64,000 bases of DNA, taken from Asticcacaulis taihuensis (GTDB lineage: Bacteria; Pseudomonadota; Alphaproteobacteria; Caulobacterales; Caulobacteraceae). The notes beneath the pieces were generated by a model. It worked only from the letters and a program-made list of their open reading frames with translations. It was not told the DNA's origin and did no database searches. Position numbers and translations under genes: made by a program. The stretch covers positions 186,001 to 250,000 of the forward strand of contig NZ_FMTS01000001.1 in assembly GCF_900100255.1 (NCBI RefSeq), given 5' to 3'. Below are positions 6,440 to 14,879 of this stretch, in pieces (within the stretch, counting starts at the first letter, position 1; each line of letters begins with the position of its first letter).

Positions 6440-8416
6440 ATGACCAAGACACCGCGCAAGACCGCTGCCTCTGCTCCTTCGCCAGAAAAGCCGGCAGCAA
6501 AGACCAGCGCCAAAACGCGCCCGGCCGCCAAAAAAACCGCGGCGCCCAAGGCAAAGGCGGCTGCCAAGCCGAAATCTGCGCCAAAACCGGAGCCGGTCAG
6601 AACGCCCGACCCCGCCCCTAAGCCTGCGGAAATACCTGCGGCACCGCCTTTCGATTCGGAAACCCTTCGCAGGATGGAGGAACTGTCGGTCAATATCGCC
6701 AAGGCGGCCATGACCGCCCAAAGCGCCCTGGCCAAGACGGTCTTTGCCCAGCCGGAGGCCACGGGTGCGACGGCTGATCCGTTCCAGGTCGGGCCGGCCA
6801 TGACCGAGGTGATGGGGGCGCTGGCGGCGAAACCCGACAAGCTGGTGGAGGCGCAGAGCGAACTCCTGACCGGTTATATGGAATTGTGGGGCAAGGTGAC
6901 CCGCCGTACGCTCGGCACGGAGGCGGCGCCTGGCAAGCCGGCGGACAAACGCTTCGCCGATCCGCACTGGCAGGAACACGTCATGTTCGACATGATGAAG
7001 CAGTCCTACCTGCTGTCCTCGAACTGGATCAATAAGCTGATCTCCAGCGCCGAGGGCGTCGATCCTATGGTCAAGCGCCGGGCGGAGTTTTTCACCAAGC
7101 TGCTGACCGATGCCATGTCACCGGCCAACTTCCTGTTCTCCAACCCCGCAGCGCTGAAGACCCTGGTCGAGACCAGCGGTGAAAGCCTGGTCAAGGGCAT
7201 GGAGCGTTTTGCCGATGACCTGGCGCGTGGCGATGGCAAGCTGAAGATCAGCCAGGCGGATACGGACAGTTTCGTGGTGGGGCGCAATGTGGCCACCACG
7301 CCGGGCAAGGTGATCTATCGCGGTAAATATTTCGAACTGCTGCAATACAGCCCGACCACGGAACAGGTGCGCGAAATCCCCCTGCTCATTTTCCCGCCGT
7401 GGATCAACAAGTTCTATATCCTCGACCTCCAGGCCAAGAATTCACTGATCAAGTGGCTGGTGGACCAGGGCTTTTCGGTCTTCCTGGTCGCCTGGGTCAA
7501 TCCCGACGCCTCGATGAAGGATACCACCTTCGAGGACTATATGTTCGGCGGCATCTATGAAGCCGTACAAAAGGTCATCGAGCAGACCGGCGCGCCGTCG
7601 GTCAATGCGGTCGGTTACTGCATCGGCGGCACCCTGCTTGGCTGCGCCCTCGCCCATATGGCCGCCACCGGCGACAAGACGATTTCCGCCGCCACATTCT
7701 TCACCGCCCAACATGATTTCTCCGAAGCCGGAGACCTCTTGCTGTTTACAAGTGAAAGCTGGCTGAAGGAGCTGGAACGGCAGATGGATGCGGCCGGCGG
7801 GGTGCTGCCCGGTTCGGCCATGGCCGATACCTTCAATTCCTTGCGCGCCAATGACCTGATCTGGTCGTTCTTCGTGAATAACTACCTGCTGGGCAAGGAA
7901 CTGACGCCGTTCGATCTTCTGTGTTGGAACGCGGATCAGACGCGGATGCCCAAGGCGCTGCATATGTTTTACTTGCGCAAGTTCTATGGCGAGAACGCCC
8001 TGACCAATGGCAAGCTGACCCTGGCCGGTGTCGATATCGACCTGAAAAAGGTGACCATACCGATCTACGAACAGGCCGGGCGTGAAGACCACATCGCGCC
8101 GCCCGGGTCGGTCTACAAGGGTTCCAAACTGTTCGGCGGACCGGTCACCTTCATGCTGGCCGGTTCAGGTCATATCGCCGGCGTGGTCAATCATCCGGAC
8201 GCCAATAAATACATGCACTGGCTCAATGACGCCCATCCCGATACGCTGGAGGACTGGATCGAGGGGGCGGTTGAACATGCCGGTTCCTGGTGGCCACACT
8301 GGGCCGCCTGGCTGAATGAGCGTTCCGGCAAGATGATTGACGCCCGCGATCCGGTCAAAGGCAAGTTCAAGCCACTGATGGATGCGCCGGGCAGTTATGT
8401 TCTGGTCAAGTCGTGA
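6440..8416 (+). CDS. phaC: Class I poly(3-hydroxyalkanoate) synthase with a basic N-terminal tail
   Basis: A PHA synthase polymerises (R)-3-hydroxyacyl-CoA into storage polyester on the granule surface. The alpha/beta-hydrolase core has the lipase-box-like GYCIGG with Cys394. Asp550 (GREDHIAPP) and His578 (GSGHIAGVVN) complete the triad. At 658 aa it is longer than the roughly 590 aa of classical class I enzymes because residues 1-70 form a Lys/Ala/Pro-rich, histone-H1-like low-complexity tail. The ATG at 6440 follows GGGGACG; an in-frame TTG at 6425 is less likely. No phaA, phaB or phasin gene is adjacent. Confidence 0.94.
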   Translation: MTKTPRKTAASAPSPEKPAAKTSAKTRPAAKKTAAPKAKAAAKPKSAPKPEPVRTPDPAPKPAEIPAAPPFDSETLRRMEELSVNIAKAAMTAQSALAKTVFAQPEATGATADPFQVGPAMTEVMGALAAKPDKLVEAQSELLTGYMELWGKVTRRTLGTEAAPGKPADKRFADPHWQEHVMFDMMKQSYLLSSNWINKLISSAEGVDPMVKRRAEFFTKLLTDAMSPANFLFSNPAALKTLVETSGESLVKGMERFADDLARGDGKLKISQADTDSFVVGRNVATTPGKVIYRGKYFELLQYSPTTEQVREIPLLIFPPWINKFYILDLQAKNSLIKWLVDQGFSVFLVAWVNPDASMKDTTFEDYMFGGIYEAVQKVIEQTGAPSVNAVGYCIGGTLLGCALAHMAATGDKTISAATFFTAQHDFSEAGDLLLFTSESWLKELERQMDAAGGVLPGSAMADTFNSLRANDLIWSFFVNNYLLGKELTPFDLLCWNADQTRMPKALHMFYLRKFYGENALTNGKLTLAGVDIDLKKVTIPIYEQAGREDHIAPPGSVYKGSKLFGGPVTFMLAGSGHIAGVVNHPDANKYMHWLNDAHPDTLEDWIEGAVEHAGSWWPHWAAWLNERSGKMIDARDPVKGKFKPLMDAPGSYVLVKS

Positions 8417-8702
8417 TGTTTCGCCTGTGGCGCTAAATGATAACCGTATACGCCGTTCTGGTGTGTGCCGCGAAAATTTCCTTGATTTTGAACGCCAGAA
8501 ATCAATATTGATTTTGGTATGCCTGCCGTAATTTAGCAAAATAATTCAGTGGTTAATAAAGGTATTTGCAGGTCACGGATCAATTGCATCAATGCGTGAT
8601 TTTCAATTATCAATATTGATTTTCATCTGTTTCATCCACGAAAATGGAAAGGCCGCTCACCATACAGGCGAGCGGCCTAAAATCCCTGTTTGAGCGAGGG
8701 CC
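8417..8702. other. Convergent intergenic region with two copies of a 12-bp palindrome
   Basis: This AT-rich gap between the convergent phaC and rnj ends holds ATCAATATTGAT twice (8501-8512 and 8609-8620), each followed by TTT, 108 bp apart. No open frame of coding quality was seen. Confidence 0.6.
8650..8678 (-). terminator. Probable terminator of the nuo-birA-coaX-rnj operon
   Basis: A 9-bp perfect stem AGGCCGCTC/GAGCGGCCT with an 11-nt loop, 24 bp beyond the rnj stop. On the minus strand it is followed by TTCCATTTT, a weak U-tract. Confidence 0.6.
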
Positions 8703-10370
8703 TCAGGTCCGAAGGATAATGGTTTCGACGATCGGACGGCGCCCCCATATAGCCTGAGCTGCCTTCTTGACGATCCGAGCCACGACAATCTCGACGCTTT
8801 CGTCCTCATCGCGCGCCTCAACCGGCATGGCCTTGATCGCTTTTTCCACGCTCTGGCAAATGGCTTCCAATTGGTCAGAGATGACGTCGTCATCCTCATA
8901 GGCCAGGCCAAGTCCCCTCACCTCGACAATCGAGGCCAGGCGGTTCTTGCTATCGAGCGCGAAGGCGACAAACATCATGCCATTATGGGCGGCGTGGCGG
9001 CGTTCGCGCAGGGCATCGGAGGCTTCCGGCACCAGATGGCCGCCATCGACGAACAGCCGGCCCGACGGCACTTCGTCGACAATCTCGGCCAGTCCAGGCG
9101 CCAGGCGTACCATCTCGCCATTATGCGGCGTGATCTGTTCATCCGCCCCGCATTCCGCAGCCAGGGCTGCATGTTTCAGCAGGTGTCGGCGCTCACCGTG
9201 GGTTGGCACGGCGATACGCGGGCGCGCGAGGGCATACATTTCCTTGAGTTCGTCACGGCACGGGTGGCCGGAGACGTGGATGCCGGGATGGTCGCGCTCG
9301 GTGTGTATCTCGACACCCAGGTCCGACAGGCGGTTTTGCAGGCTGCGGATAGAAATCTCATTGCCGGGAATGACGCGCGAGGAAAAGACGCAGGCGTCGC
9401 CTTCCTTGAGCTTGACCAGCGGGTGATTCCCGTCTGCGATGCGCGACAAGGCCGCGCGCGGCTCACCTTGCGAACCCGTGCAGAGATAGAGCACCTCATT
9501 GGCTTTCAGGTGCTGAGCCTCACCTTCAGTCACCGGTTCGGGGATGCCGGCCAGCAAGCCAACATGGCGGGCCGCGGCGGTAATGCGGTGCATCGAACGG
9601 CCAACCAGACAGACCTTGCGCCCGGCTTCCATGGCGGCGCGCATGACGGAATCGACCCGCGCCACATTCGAGGCGAAACAGGCGACGGCGACTCGCTTCT
9701 TAAGGCTTTTGATAACGCGGGTCAGTTCGACGCGCACATCGTCCTCGGAACCGGCGCGGCCCTCGACGAAAACATTGGTCGAGTCGCAGACCATGGCCAG
9801 CAGGCCCTCGTCGCCCAGTTTGCGGATGGCGGGAATATCGGTGGCGGCACCGGTGATGGGGGCTTCATCGAACTTCCAGTCACCGGTATGGAAAACCGTG
9901 CCGAGATCCGTGCGGATAGCCAGGCCGTTCGGCTCAGCGATAGAATGGGTTAGCGTAATATAATCAATGTCAAACGGCCCCAACTTGACATTACCATTCA
10001 ACGGCACCTCGGTCAGGTCGCAATCATCGACGCCGGCTTCACGCAGCTTTTCGCGCACCAGATAGGCGGTGAAAGGTGTGGCGAAGACAGGCGCCTTGAT
10101 CTTGTCCCACAGCCAGCCCAGCGCGCCGATATGGTCTTCATGCGCGTGCGTCAGGACGATGCCCAGGATGGTCTCGCCAATCAGGAATTCCGGATCAGGC
10201 ACGATCACCTCGATGCCAGGCGTCGTCAGGTCGCCGAAGGTGACGCCGACATCGACAATGATCCACTGGCGGTTATCGGCGGGACCAAACCCGTACAGGT
10301 TCAGGTTCATGCCGATTTCGTTCGAACCGCCCAACGGGAGGAACACCAGTTCGTTTTGCTTCTTTTTCAT
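8703..10370 (-). CDS. rnj: Ribonuclease J
   Basis: A 555-residue metallo-beta-lactamase/beta-CASP nuclease for mRNA decay and rRNA maturation with endo- and 5'-3' exonuclease activity. The zinc site THAHEDH (H75, H77, D79, H80) is intact. Further motifs are FHTGDWKFDEAP, VCDSTNV, the beta-CASP CTGSQGEPRAAL, and HVSGHPCRDEL. A C-terminal domain follows. It is the last gene of the long minus-strand operon, 10 bp after coaX; the coaX-rnj linkage is typical of Alphaproteobacteria. Confidence 0.95.
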   Translation of the reverse strand: MKKKQNELVFLPLGGSNEIGMNLNLYGFGPADNRQWIIVDVGVTFGDLTTPGIEVIVPDPEFLIGETILGIVLTHAHEDHIGALGWLWDKIKAPVFATPFTAYLVREKLREAGVDDCDLTEVPLNGNVKLGPFDIDYITLTHSIAEPNGLAIRTDLGTVFHTGDWKFDEAPITGAATDIPAIRKLGDEGLLAMVCDSTNVFVEGRAGSEDDVRVELTRVIKSLKKRVAVACFASNVARVDSVMRAAMEAGRKVCLVGRSMHRITAAARHVGLLAGIPEPVTEGEAQHLKANEVLYLCTGSQGEPRAALSRIADGNHPLVKLKEGDACVFSSRVIPGNEISIRSLQNRLSDLGVEIHTERDHPGIHVSGHPCRDELKEMYALARPRIAVPTHGERRHLLKHAALAAECGADEQITPHNGEMVRLAPGLAEIVDEVPSGRLFVDGGHLVPEASDALRERRHAAHNGMMFVAFALDSKNRLASIVEVRGLGLAYEDDDVISDQLEAICQSVEKAIKAMPVEARDEDESVEIVVARIVKKAAQAIWGRRPIVETIILRT

Positions 10371-10380
10371 TTACAGCCAA

Positions 10381-11160
10381 TCAGGATGCGGCGCGTGCCA
10401 GCGTCCGCTTATAGATTTCGAGCAGCCCGCGCAGCGTCAGGTCGTGGTCAAAATGGTCGATGCTGTCTGTAGCACCTTCAAACAGAGAAGCCACCCCACC
10501 GGTGGCGATAACCGTCATCTTTTGCCCATATTCGGCTGTGATAGACGCGATCATGTATTCGATCAGGCCGATATAGCCCCAGAAAATGCCGGACTGCATG
10601 GCGCTGACCGTATCCTTGCCTATCCTTTTGGCCGGCTTCTCGATGGCAATGCGCGGCAGCTTGGCGGCCGCCTGGTGCAGCGCCTGGAGTGACAGATTGA
10701 TGCCGGGAGCGATGGCACCGCCTTCATAGCCGCCATCCGCCGCCACGACATCGAAGGTCGTCGCCGTACCGGAATCGATGATGATCAGCGGCCCGTCATA
10801 GGCGATATGGCCGCCGACGGCATTGACCAGACGATCGGCGCCGGCTTCGCGCGGCTTGTCGATGCGGATATCGATGGCGAGATGGGTATTTTCACCAATA
10901 ACATAAGGGTGGCGGTTGAAATATCGATGGGCCAGCTTGCGCAGATTGAAAAGCGACTGCGGCACGACCGAGGAAATAATGCAGTCATCAATCGATTTGA
11001 AATCCAGCCCCTGCATCTGCATCAACTGGTATAGCCAGGCGGCATATTCATCAGCGGTCCTGGTGCTTTCCGTGGCCACCCGCCACTGCGCAATCCAATC
11101 CGTGCCATTGTGAATGGCAAACAGGGTATTGGTATTGCCTTGCTCAATGGCCAGGAGCAT
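10381..11160 (-). CDS. coaX: Type III pantothenate kinase
   Basis: Catalyses the first committed step of coenzyme A synthesis (pantothenate to 4'-phosphopantothenate). The 259-residue protein shows the ASKHA ATP-binding motif [13 protein letters not shown] at the N-terminus, [24 protein letters not shown] and [15 protein letters not shown], all hallmarks of the CoaX type. Its ATG overlaps the birA stop by one base (TAATG), indicating coupled translation. Confidence 0.95.
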   Translation of the reverse strand: MLLAIEQGNTNTLFAIHNGTDWIAQWRVATESTRTADEYAAWLYQLMQMQGLDFKSIDDCIISSVVPQSLFNLRKLAHRYFNRHPYVIGENTHLAIDIRIDKPREAGADRLVNAVGGHIAYDGPLIIIDSGTATTFDVVAADGGYEGGAIAPGINLSLQALHQAAAKLPRIAIEKPAKRIGKDTVSAMQSGIFWGYIGLIEYMIASITAEYGQKMTVIATGGVASLFEGATDSIDHFDHDLTLRGLLEIYKRTLARAAS

Positions 11161-11906
11161 TAAATCACATCCCCGTAGGTGATATCGCCGCCGGTCACCG
11201 TATGGACCTGACCGTCCGCTGCTTCGATCTGCAGGCCGCCAAAATCATCCAGTCCGATGATGCGGCCGGACAGCGATACGCCGTCCTGTGTGACGCTGAC
11301 AAGACGATCGCGGCCATAGGCGCGCTTCAGCCAGGCTTTGGCGATATCGCTAAAATCCTTGCTGCGCCAGAGGTCAAGCACGCCATCCAGATGGCCGTTC
11401 AGCTTGTGCAGCAGCGCCACGGCGTCGAGGTTCTTGGCCTCGGGGCTGATTTCCTTCAGGGCCACCGTCAGGTAACCTTCCAGGATCGGCGCCACCCGCA
11501 GGTTCATGCCGATGCCGATGACGACGCCGAGATGATCCGGCTTGTCGGTGGCTTCGGTCTGCACCAGGATGCCGCACAGCTTGCGGCCGCGATGCAGGAT
11601 ATCGTTGGGCCACTTGATCCGCATGGCCTGATCCGTATCGGGTATGATCGGCCGCAGCATTTCGTACACCGCCAGGGCGGTTACGAAGGACAGTTGCGGC
11701 ACCCGGCGCACATCGATTTCCATGACTTCCCAGCGGGAGGCCATGAAATTGCCCTTGGTGCCAACCCAGCTCTTGCCGTGACGGCCGGTTCCCTTGGTCT
11801 GCTCCTTCGCCAGTATCCAGCCGGGTCCGGACCGCCCGGCCCGCAGACGGGCAAGGCTCAGTTCCTGAGTAGACGGTAGTGAATCGAATATCTCGAAATC
11901 GGCCAA
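11160..11906 (-). CDS. birA: Biotin--[acetyl-CoA-carboxylase] ligase
   Basis: Attaches biotin to the carrier domain of acetyl-CoA carboxylase. The 248-residue protein has the catalytic motif [13 protein letters not shown] and the IKWPNDI biotin-site motif. It lacks the N-terminal helix-turn-helix of E. coli BirA, so it is the mono-functional (group I) type. The C-terminal SH3-like part ([17 protein letters not shown]) is present. It lies between nuoN and coaX with short spacing. Confidence 0.94.
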   Translation of the reverse strand: MADFEIFDSLPSTQELSLARLRAGRSGPGWILAKEQTKGTGRHGKSWVGTKGNFMASRWEVMEIDVRRVPQLSFVTALAVYEMLRPIIPDTDQAMRIKWPNDILHRGRKLCGILVQTEATDKPDHLGVVIGIGMNLRVAPILEGYLTVALKEISPEAKNLDAVALLHKLNGHLDGVLDLWRSKDFSDIAKAWLKRAYGRDRLVSVTQDGVSLSGRIIGLDDFGGLQIEAADGQVHTVTGGDITYGDVI

Positions 11907-11915
11907 TGATTCAGC

Positions 11916-13343
11916 CTAACTGCCGAAGCCCTGCGCTGCCGACTGGGCCAGCGGATAGACATAGACCAGGAAAACGATCACGACCGGGAAGGAGAAGGCC
12001 GCCGCCGCATAGGCGATCCAGCGGGTTTCCAGCGGGGATTTGTCCATGTCGCCGGCCGGCACATCGAACCACATCAGTTTAAGGATACGCAGGTAGTAGA
12101 AGGCGGCCACGACCGAAGCAACGAGACCCGCCGCTGCGAATTGCCAGAGTCCCGAAGTGATGGCGGCGCCGAAAACAAAGTACTTCGCCCAGAACCCGCT
12201 GAACGGCGGCATCCCCAGAACCGACAGACACAGGATCGTCAGGACGATCGTCATCGGCATATTGGTTTTCGAAAGGCCCGCCAGACTGTCGATACGGGTC
12301 ACGGGCTCGCCCTTGCGGCTGAGCGCCATCTGGACGGTGAAGAGGCCGAGCGTATCAACCATGTAGAGGACGAAGAAGATCAGCAGGGCTGGAATTCCGA
12401 CCGCACCAGCAGCAATGGCCAGAAGGGCATAGCCCATATTGGCGATCGACGAGTAGGCCAGCAGTCGCTTGATGTCCTTCTGCATCAGGCCACCCAGAGC
12501 GCCGATGACGAAGGACAGCACAGCCAGGACCAGCACCACCTGGCGCCATTGGTCCGCCTGCGCCGCGAAACCGGTTTGCAGGACGCGGGCGAACAGCACC
12601 ATGGCGGCGAATTTCGGCGCACCGGCGAAGAAGGCCACGATCGGGGTCGGGGCGCCTTCATAGACGTCCGGCGTCCACATATGGAAGGGCGCGGCGGATA
12701 CCTTGAAGGCCAGCCCGCAGATCACGAAGACCAGGCCGAAGATCAGGCCGACATTGAGGTTGGTCGTGGCCGATTGCGCGATGTCATGGAAGTTCATTGA
12801 ACCGGCGAAACCATAGACCAGTGAAGCGCCATAAAGCAGCAGGCCGGACGACAGGGCGCCGAGGACGAAATACTTCAGGCCGGCTTCCGACGATTTGGCG
12901 TCATCACGACGGAAGGCCGCAAGCACATAAAGCGCCAGGGATTGCAGTTCGAGACCGACATAGAGCGAGATCAGATCACCGGCGGAAACCATAAGGCTCA
13001 TGCCCAGCGCCGCCAGCAGGATCAGGATCGGCAGTTCGAAGCGACCGGCGCCGACACGATCAAAATAGCCCTGCCCCAGCACGATGATGAAGACGGCGGC
13101 GATATAGATAGCGACCTTGGCGAATAGCGCCACGCCATCGACGATGAAGGAGCCACCGAAAGCCGCCCCCTGATGCCCGAAGGCGGCGGCGAAGGCGGCG
13201 GCAATCAGGGCAACGCCGCACAGGGCGCTGACTGAGATCATGCCCTTGTCACCGCGGAAGGCACCAAAAACCAGGATCAGCAGGGAACTGACCGCGAGGA
13301 TCGTTTCCGGAAGTCCCAGGTGAAGAGCGAGATTGAAATCCAT
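11916..13343 (-). CDS. nuoN: NADH-quinone oxidoreductase subunit N
   Basis: A 475-residue antiporter-like membrane subunit of complex I with about 14 hydrophobic segments. Conserved proton-channel features include GLELQSLALYVLAAF (with the key Glu), LAFKVSAAPFHMWTPDVYEGAPTP (Lys in TM7 and the family signature), and DIKRLLAYSSIANMGY. It is the last nuo gene, ten bases before birA, so the cofactor genes and RNase J are probably co-transcribed with complex I. Confidence 0.96.
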   Translation of the reverse strand: MDFNLALHLGLPETILAVSSLLILVFGAFRGDKGMISVSALCGVALIAAAFAAAFGHQGAAFGGSFIVDGVALFAKVAIYIAAVFIIVLGQGYFDRVGAGRFELPILILLAALGMSLMVSAGDLISLYVGLELQSLALYVLAAFRRDDAKSSEAGLKYFVLGALSSGLLLYGASLVYGFAGSMNFHDIAQSATTNLNVGLIFGLVFVICGLAFKVSAAPFHMWTPDVYEGAPTPIVAFFAGAPKFAAMVLFARVLQTGFAAQADQWRQVVLVLAVLSFVIGALGGLMQKDIKRLLAYSSIANMGYALLAIAAGAVGIPALLIFFVLYMVDTLGLFTVQMALSRKGEPVTRIDSLAGLSKTNMPMTIVLTILCLSVLGMPPFSGFWAKYFVFGAAITSGLWQFAAAGLVASVVAAFYYLRILKLMWFDVPAGDMDKSPLETRWIAYAAAAFSFPVVIVFLVYVYPLAQSAAQGFGS

Positions 13344-13358
13344 AATGTGTCTCGTCCT

Positions 13359-14873
13359 TTATCCGCCAATGACCGTCTGATAGGTCGCAACGACCGCATC
13401 AACGCTGGCAGTGGTAATGTCAAAAACGAAGGCCGGATAAACGCCCAGCGCAATCGTGCCCAGGATCAGCGGCGTGAAGATGATAATCTCGCGCACCGAC
13501 AGGTCCGGGTATTTCTTGAGTTCGGCATTATGCACCTCCCCGAACATCACGCGCTTGTAAAGCGTCAGCGCGTAGACGGCCGAGAAGATCACGCCGGTGG
13601 TCGCCACAAAGGCCACCCAGGTGCCCCACTTGTAGGCGCCGGTCATGGTGGTGATTTCACCGATGAAGCCGGAAGTGCCTGGCAGGCCGACATTGGCCAT
13701 GGTGAACAGCAGGAACACGAAGGCATAGTGCGGCATCAGCTTGGTCAGGCCGCCGTAGAAGGCGATTTCACGCGTATGCCAGCGATCATAGACAACGCCG
13801 ACACAGAGGAAGAGCGCGCCGGAAATGACACCGTGGCTGATCATCTGGTAGACCGCGCCCTGCACGCCCAGGGCGTTGCCGGCGAAGATACCCATGGTCA
13901 CGAAGCCCATGTGGGCGACCGAGGAATAGGCGATCAGCTTCTTGATATCTGTCTGGCGGAAGGCGATCAGCGAGGTCACGACGATGGCGATGACCGACAG
14001 GACCATGACCAGCGGCGCGAACATTTCGGACGCATACGGGAACATCGGCAGGTTGAAGCGGATGAAACCGTAGCCGCCGAGCTTCAGCAGGATACCGGCC
14101 AGCATGACGGAGCCAGCGGTCGGCGCCTGAACGTGGGCGTCGGGTAGCCAGGTGTGGACCGGCCACATCGGCATCTTGACCGCGAACGAGGCGAAGAAGG
14201 CGAACCACAGGAAGGGCTGGACCTCACGGGCAAAGGCAAAGTGCGACAGGGTCGGAATATCTGCGGTGCCGGCCGTGCTGACCATATACAGCATGGCCGC
14301 CAGCATCAGAACGGAGCCCAGGAGCGTATAGAGGAAGAACTTGTAGGAGGCGTAGATACGGTCCTTACCGCCCCAGATCCCGATGATGAGGAACATCGGC
14401 ACCAGTCCACCTTCAAAGAAGATGTAGAAGAGGAACAGGTCAAGCGAGGTGAAGACGCCGATGACCAGGGTTTCGAGCAGCAGGAAGGCGATCATGTATT
14501 CGGTGATGCGTTCCTTGATCGAGTCCCACGACGCCAGGATACACAAGGGCATCAGGAAGGCGGTCAGGAGGACGAACAGGATCGAAATGCCATCAACGCC
14601 CATATGGTAGGAGATCGGCCCAAACCACTGATAATGTTCTTCAAACTGATAGCCGGGTGTGGCGCGGTTGAAGCCCGCGACCATCACGACGGACAGGACG
14701 AGCGTAATCAGCGTGGTCCACAGGCTGATCCATTTGGCGTTCTTGGCGATGACAGCCTCATCGTCTTTACGCGCCATGGCGCGCAGGATCATGATCACCA
14801 CGGCCCCGAACAGGGGGAAGAAGGTAGTGAGGCTGAGCAGGTTGGGGATAGCGGGTATCATTTTAAAATCCAT
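13359..14873 (-). CDS. nuoM: NADH-quinone oxidoreductase subunit M
   Basis: A 504-residue antiporter-like proton-pumping subunit. Seen: [16 protein letters not shown], the channel Glu in [44 protein letters not shown] (broken-helix/Lys region) and [17 protein letters not shown]. Length and hydrophobic pattern match the family. It sits 6 bp after nuoL and 15 bp before nuoN. Confidence 0.96.
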   Translation of the reverse strand: MDFKMIPAIPNLLSLTTFFPLFGAVVIMILRAMARKDDEAVIAKNAKWISLWTTLITLVLSVVMVAGFNRATPGYQFEEHYQWFGPISYHMGVDGISILFVLLTAFLMPLCILASWDSIKERITEYMIAFLLLETLVIGVFTSLDLFLFYIFFEGGLVPMFLIIGIWGGKDRIYASYKFFLYTLLGSVLMLAAMLYMVSTAGTADIPTLSHFAFAREVQPFLWFAFFASFAVKMPMWPVHTWLPDAHVQAPTAGSVMLAGILLKLGGYGFIRFNLPMFPYASEMFAPLVMVLSVIAIVVTSLIAFRQTDIKKLIAYSSVAHMGFVTMGIFAGNALGVQGAVYQMISHGVISGALFLCVGVVYDRWHTREIAFYGGLTKLMPHYAFVFLLFTMANVGLPGTSGFIGEITTMTGAYKWGTWVAFVATTGVIFSAVYALTLYKRVMFGEVHNAELKKYPDLSVREIIIFTPLILGTIALGVYPAFVFDITTASVDAVVATYQTVIGG

Positions 14874-14879
14874 CTCCCC

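Noticed and set aside
6226-6979. N-terminal extension of the small exported protein to 6979
   Set aside because: The extension is Arg-rich antisense reading of the phaC start; the signal peptide sets the start at 6226.
8871-9953. 360-residue plus-strand frame opposite rnj
   Set aside because: It lies entirely antisense to the well-supported RNase J gene and lacks protein-like motifs.
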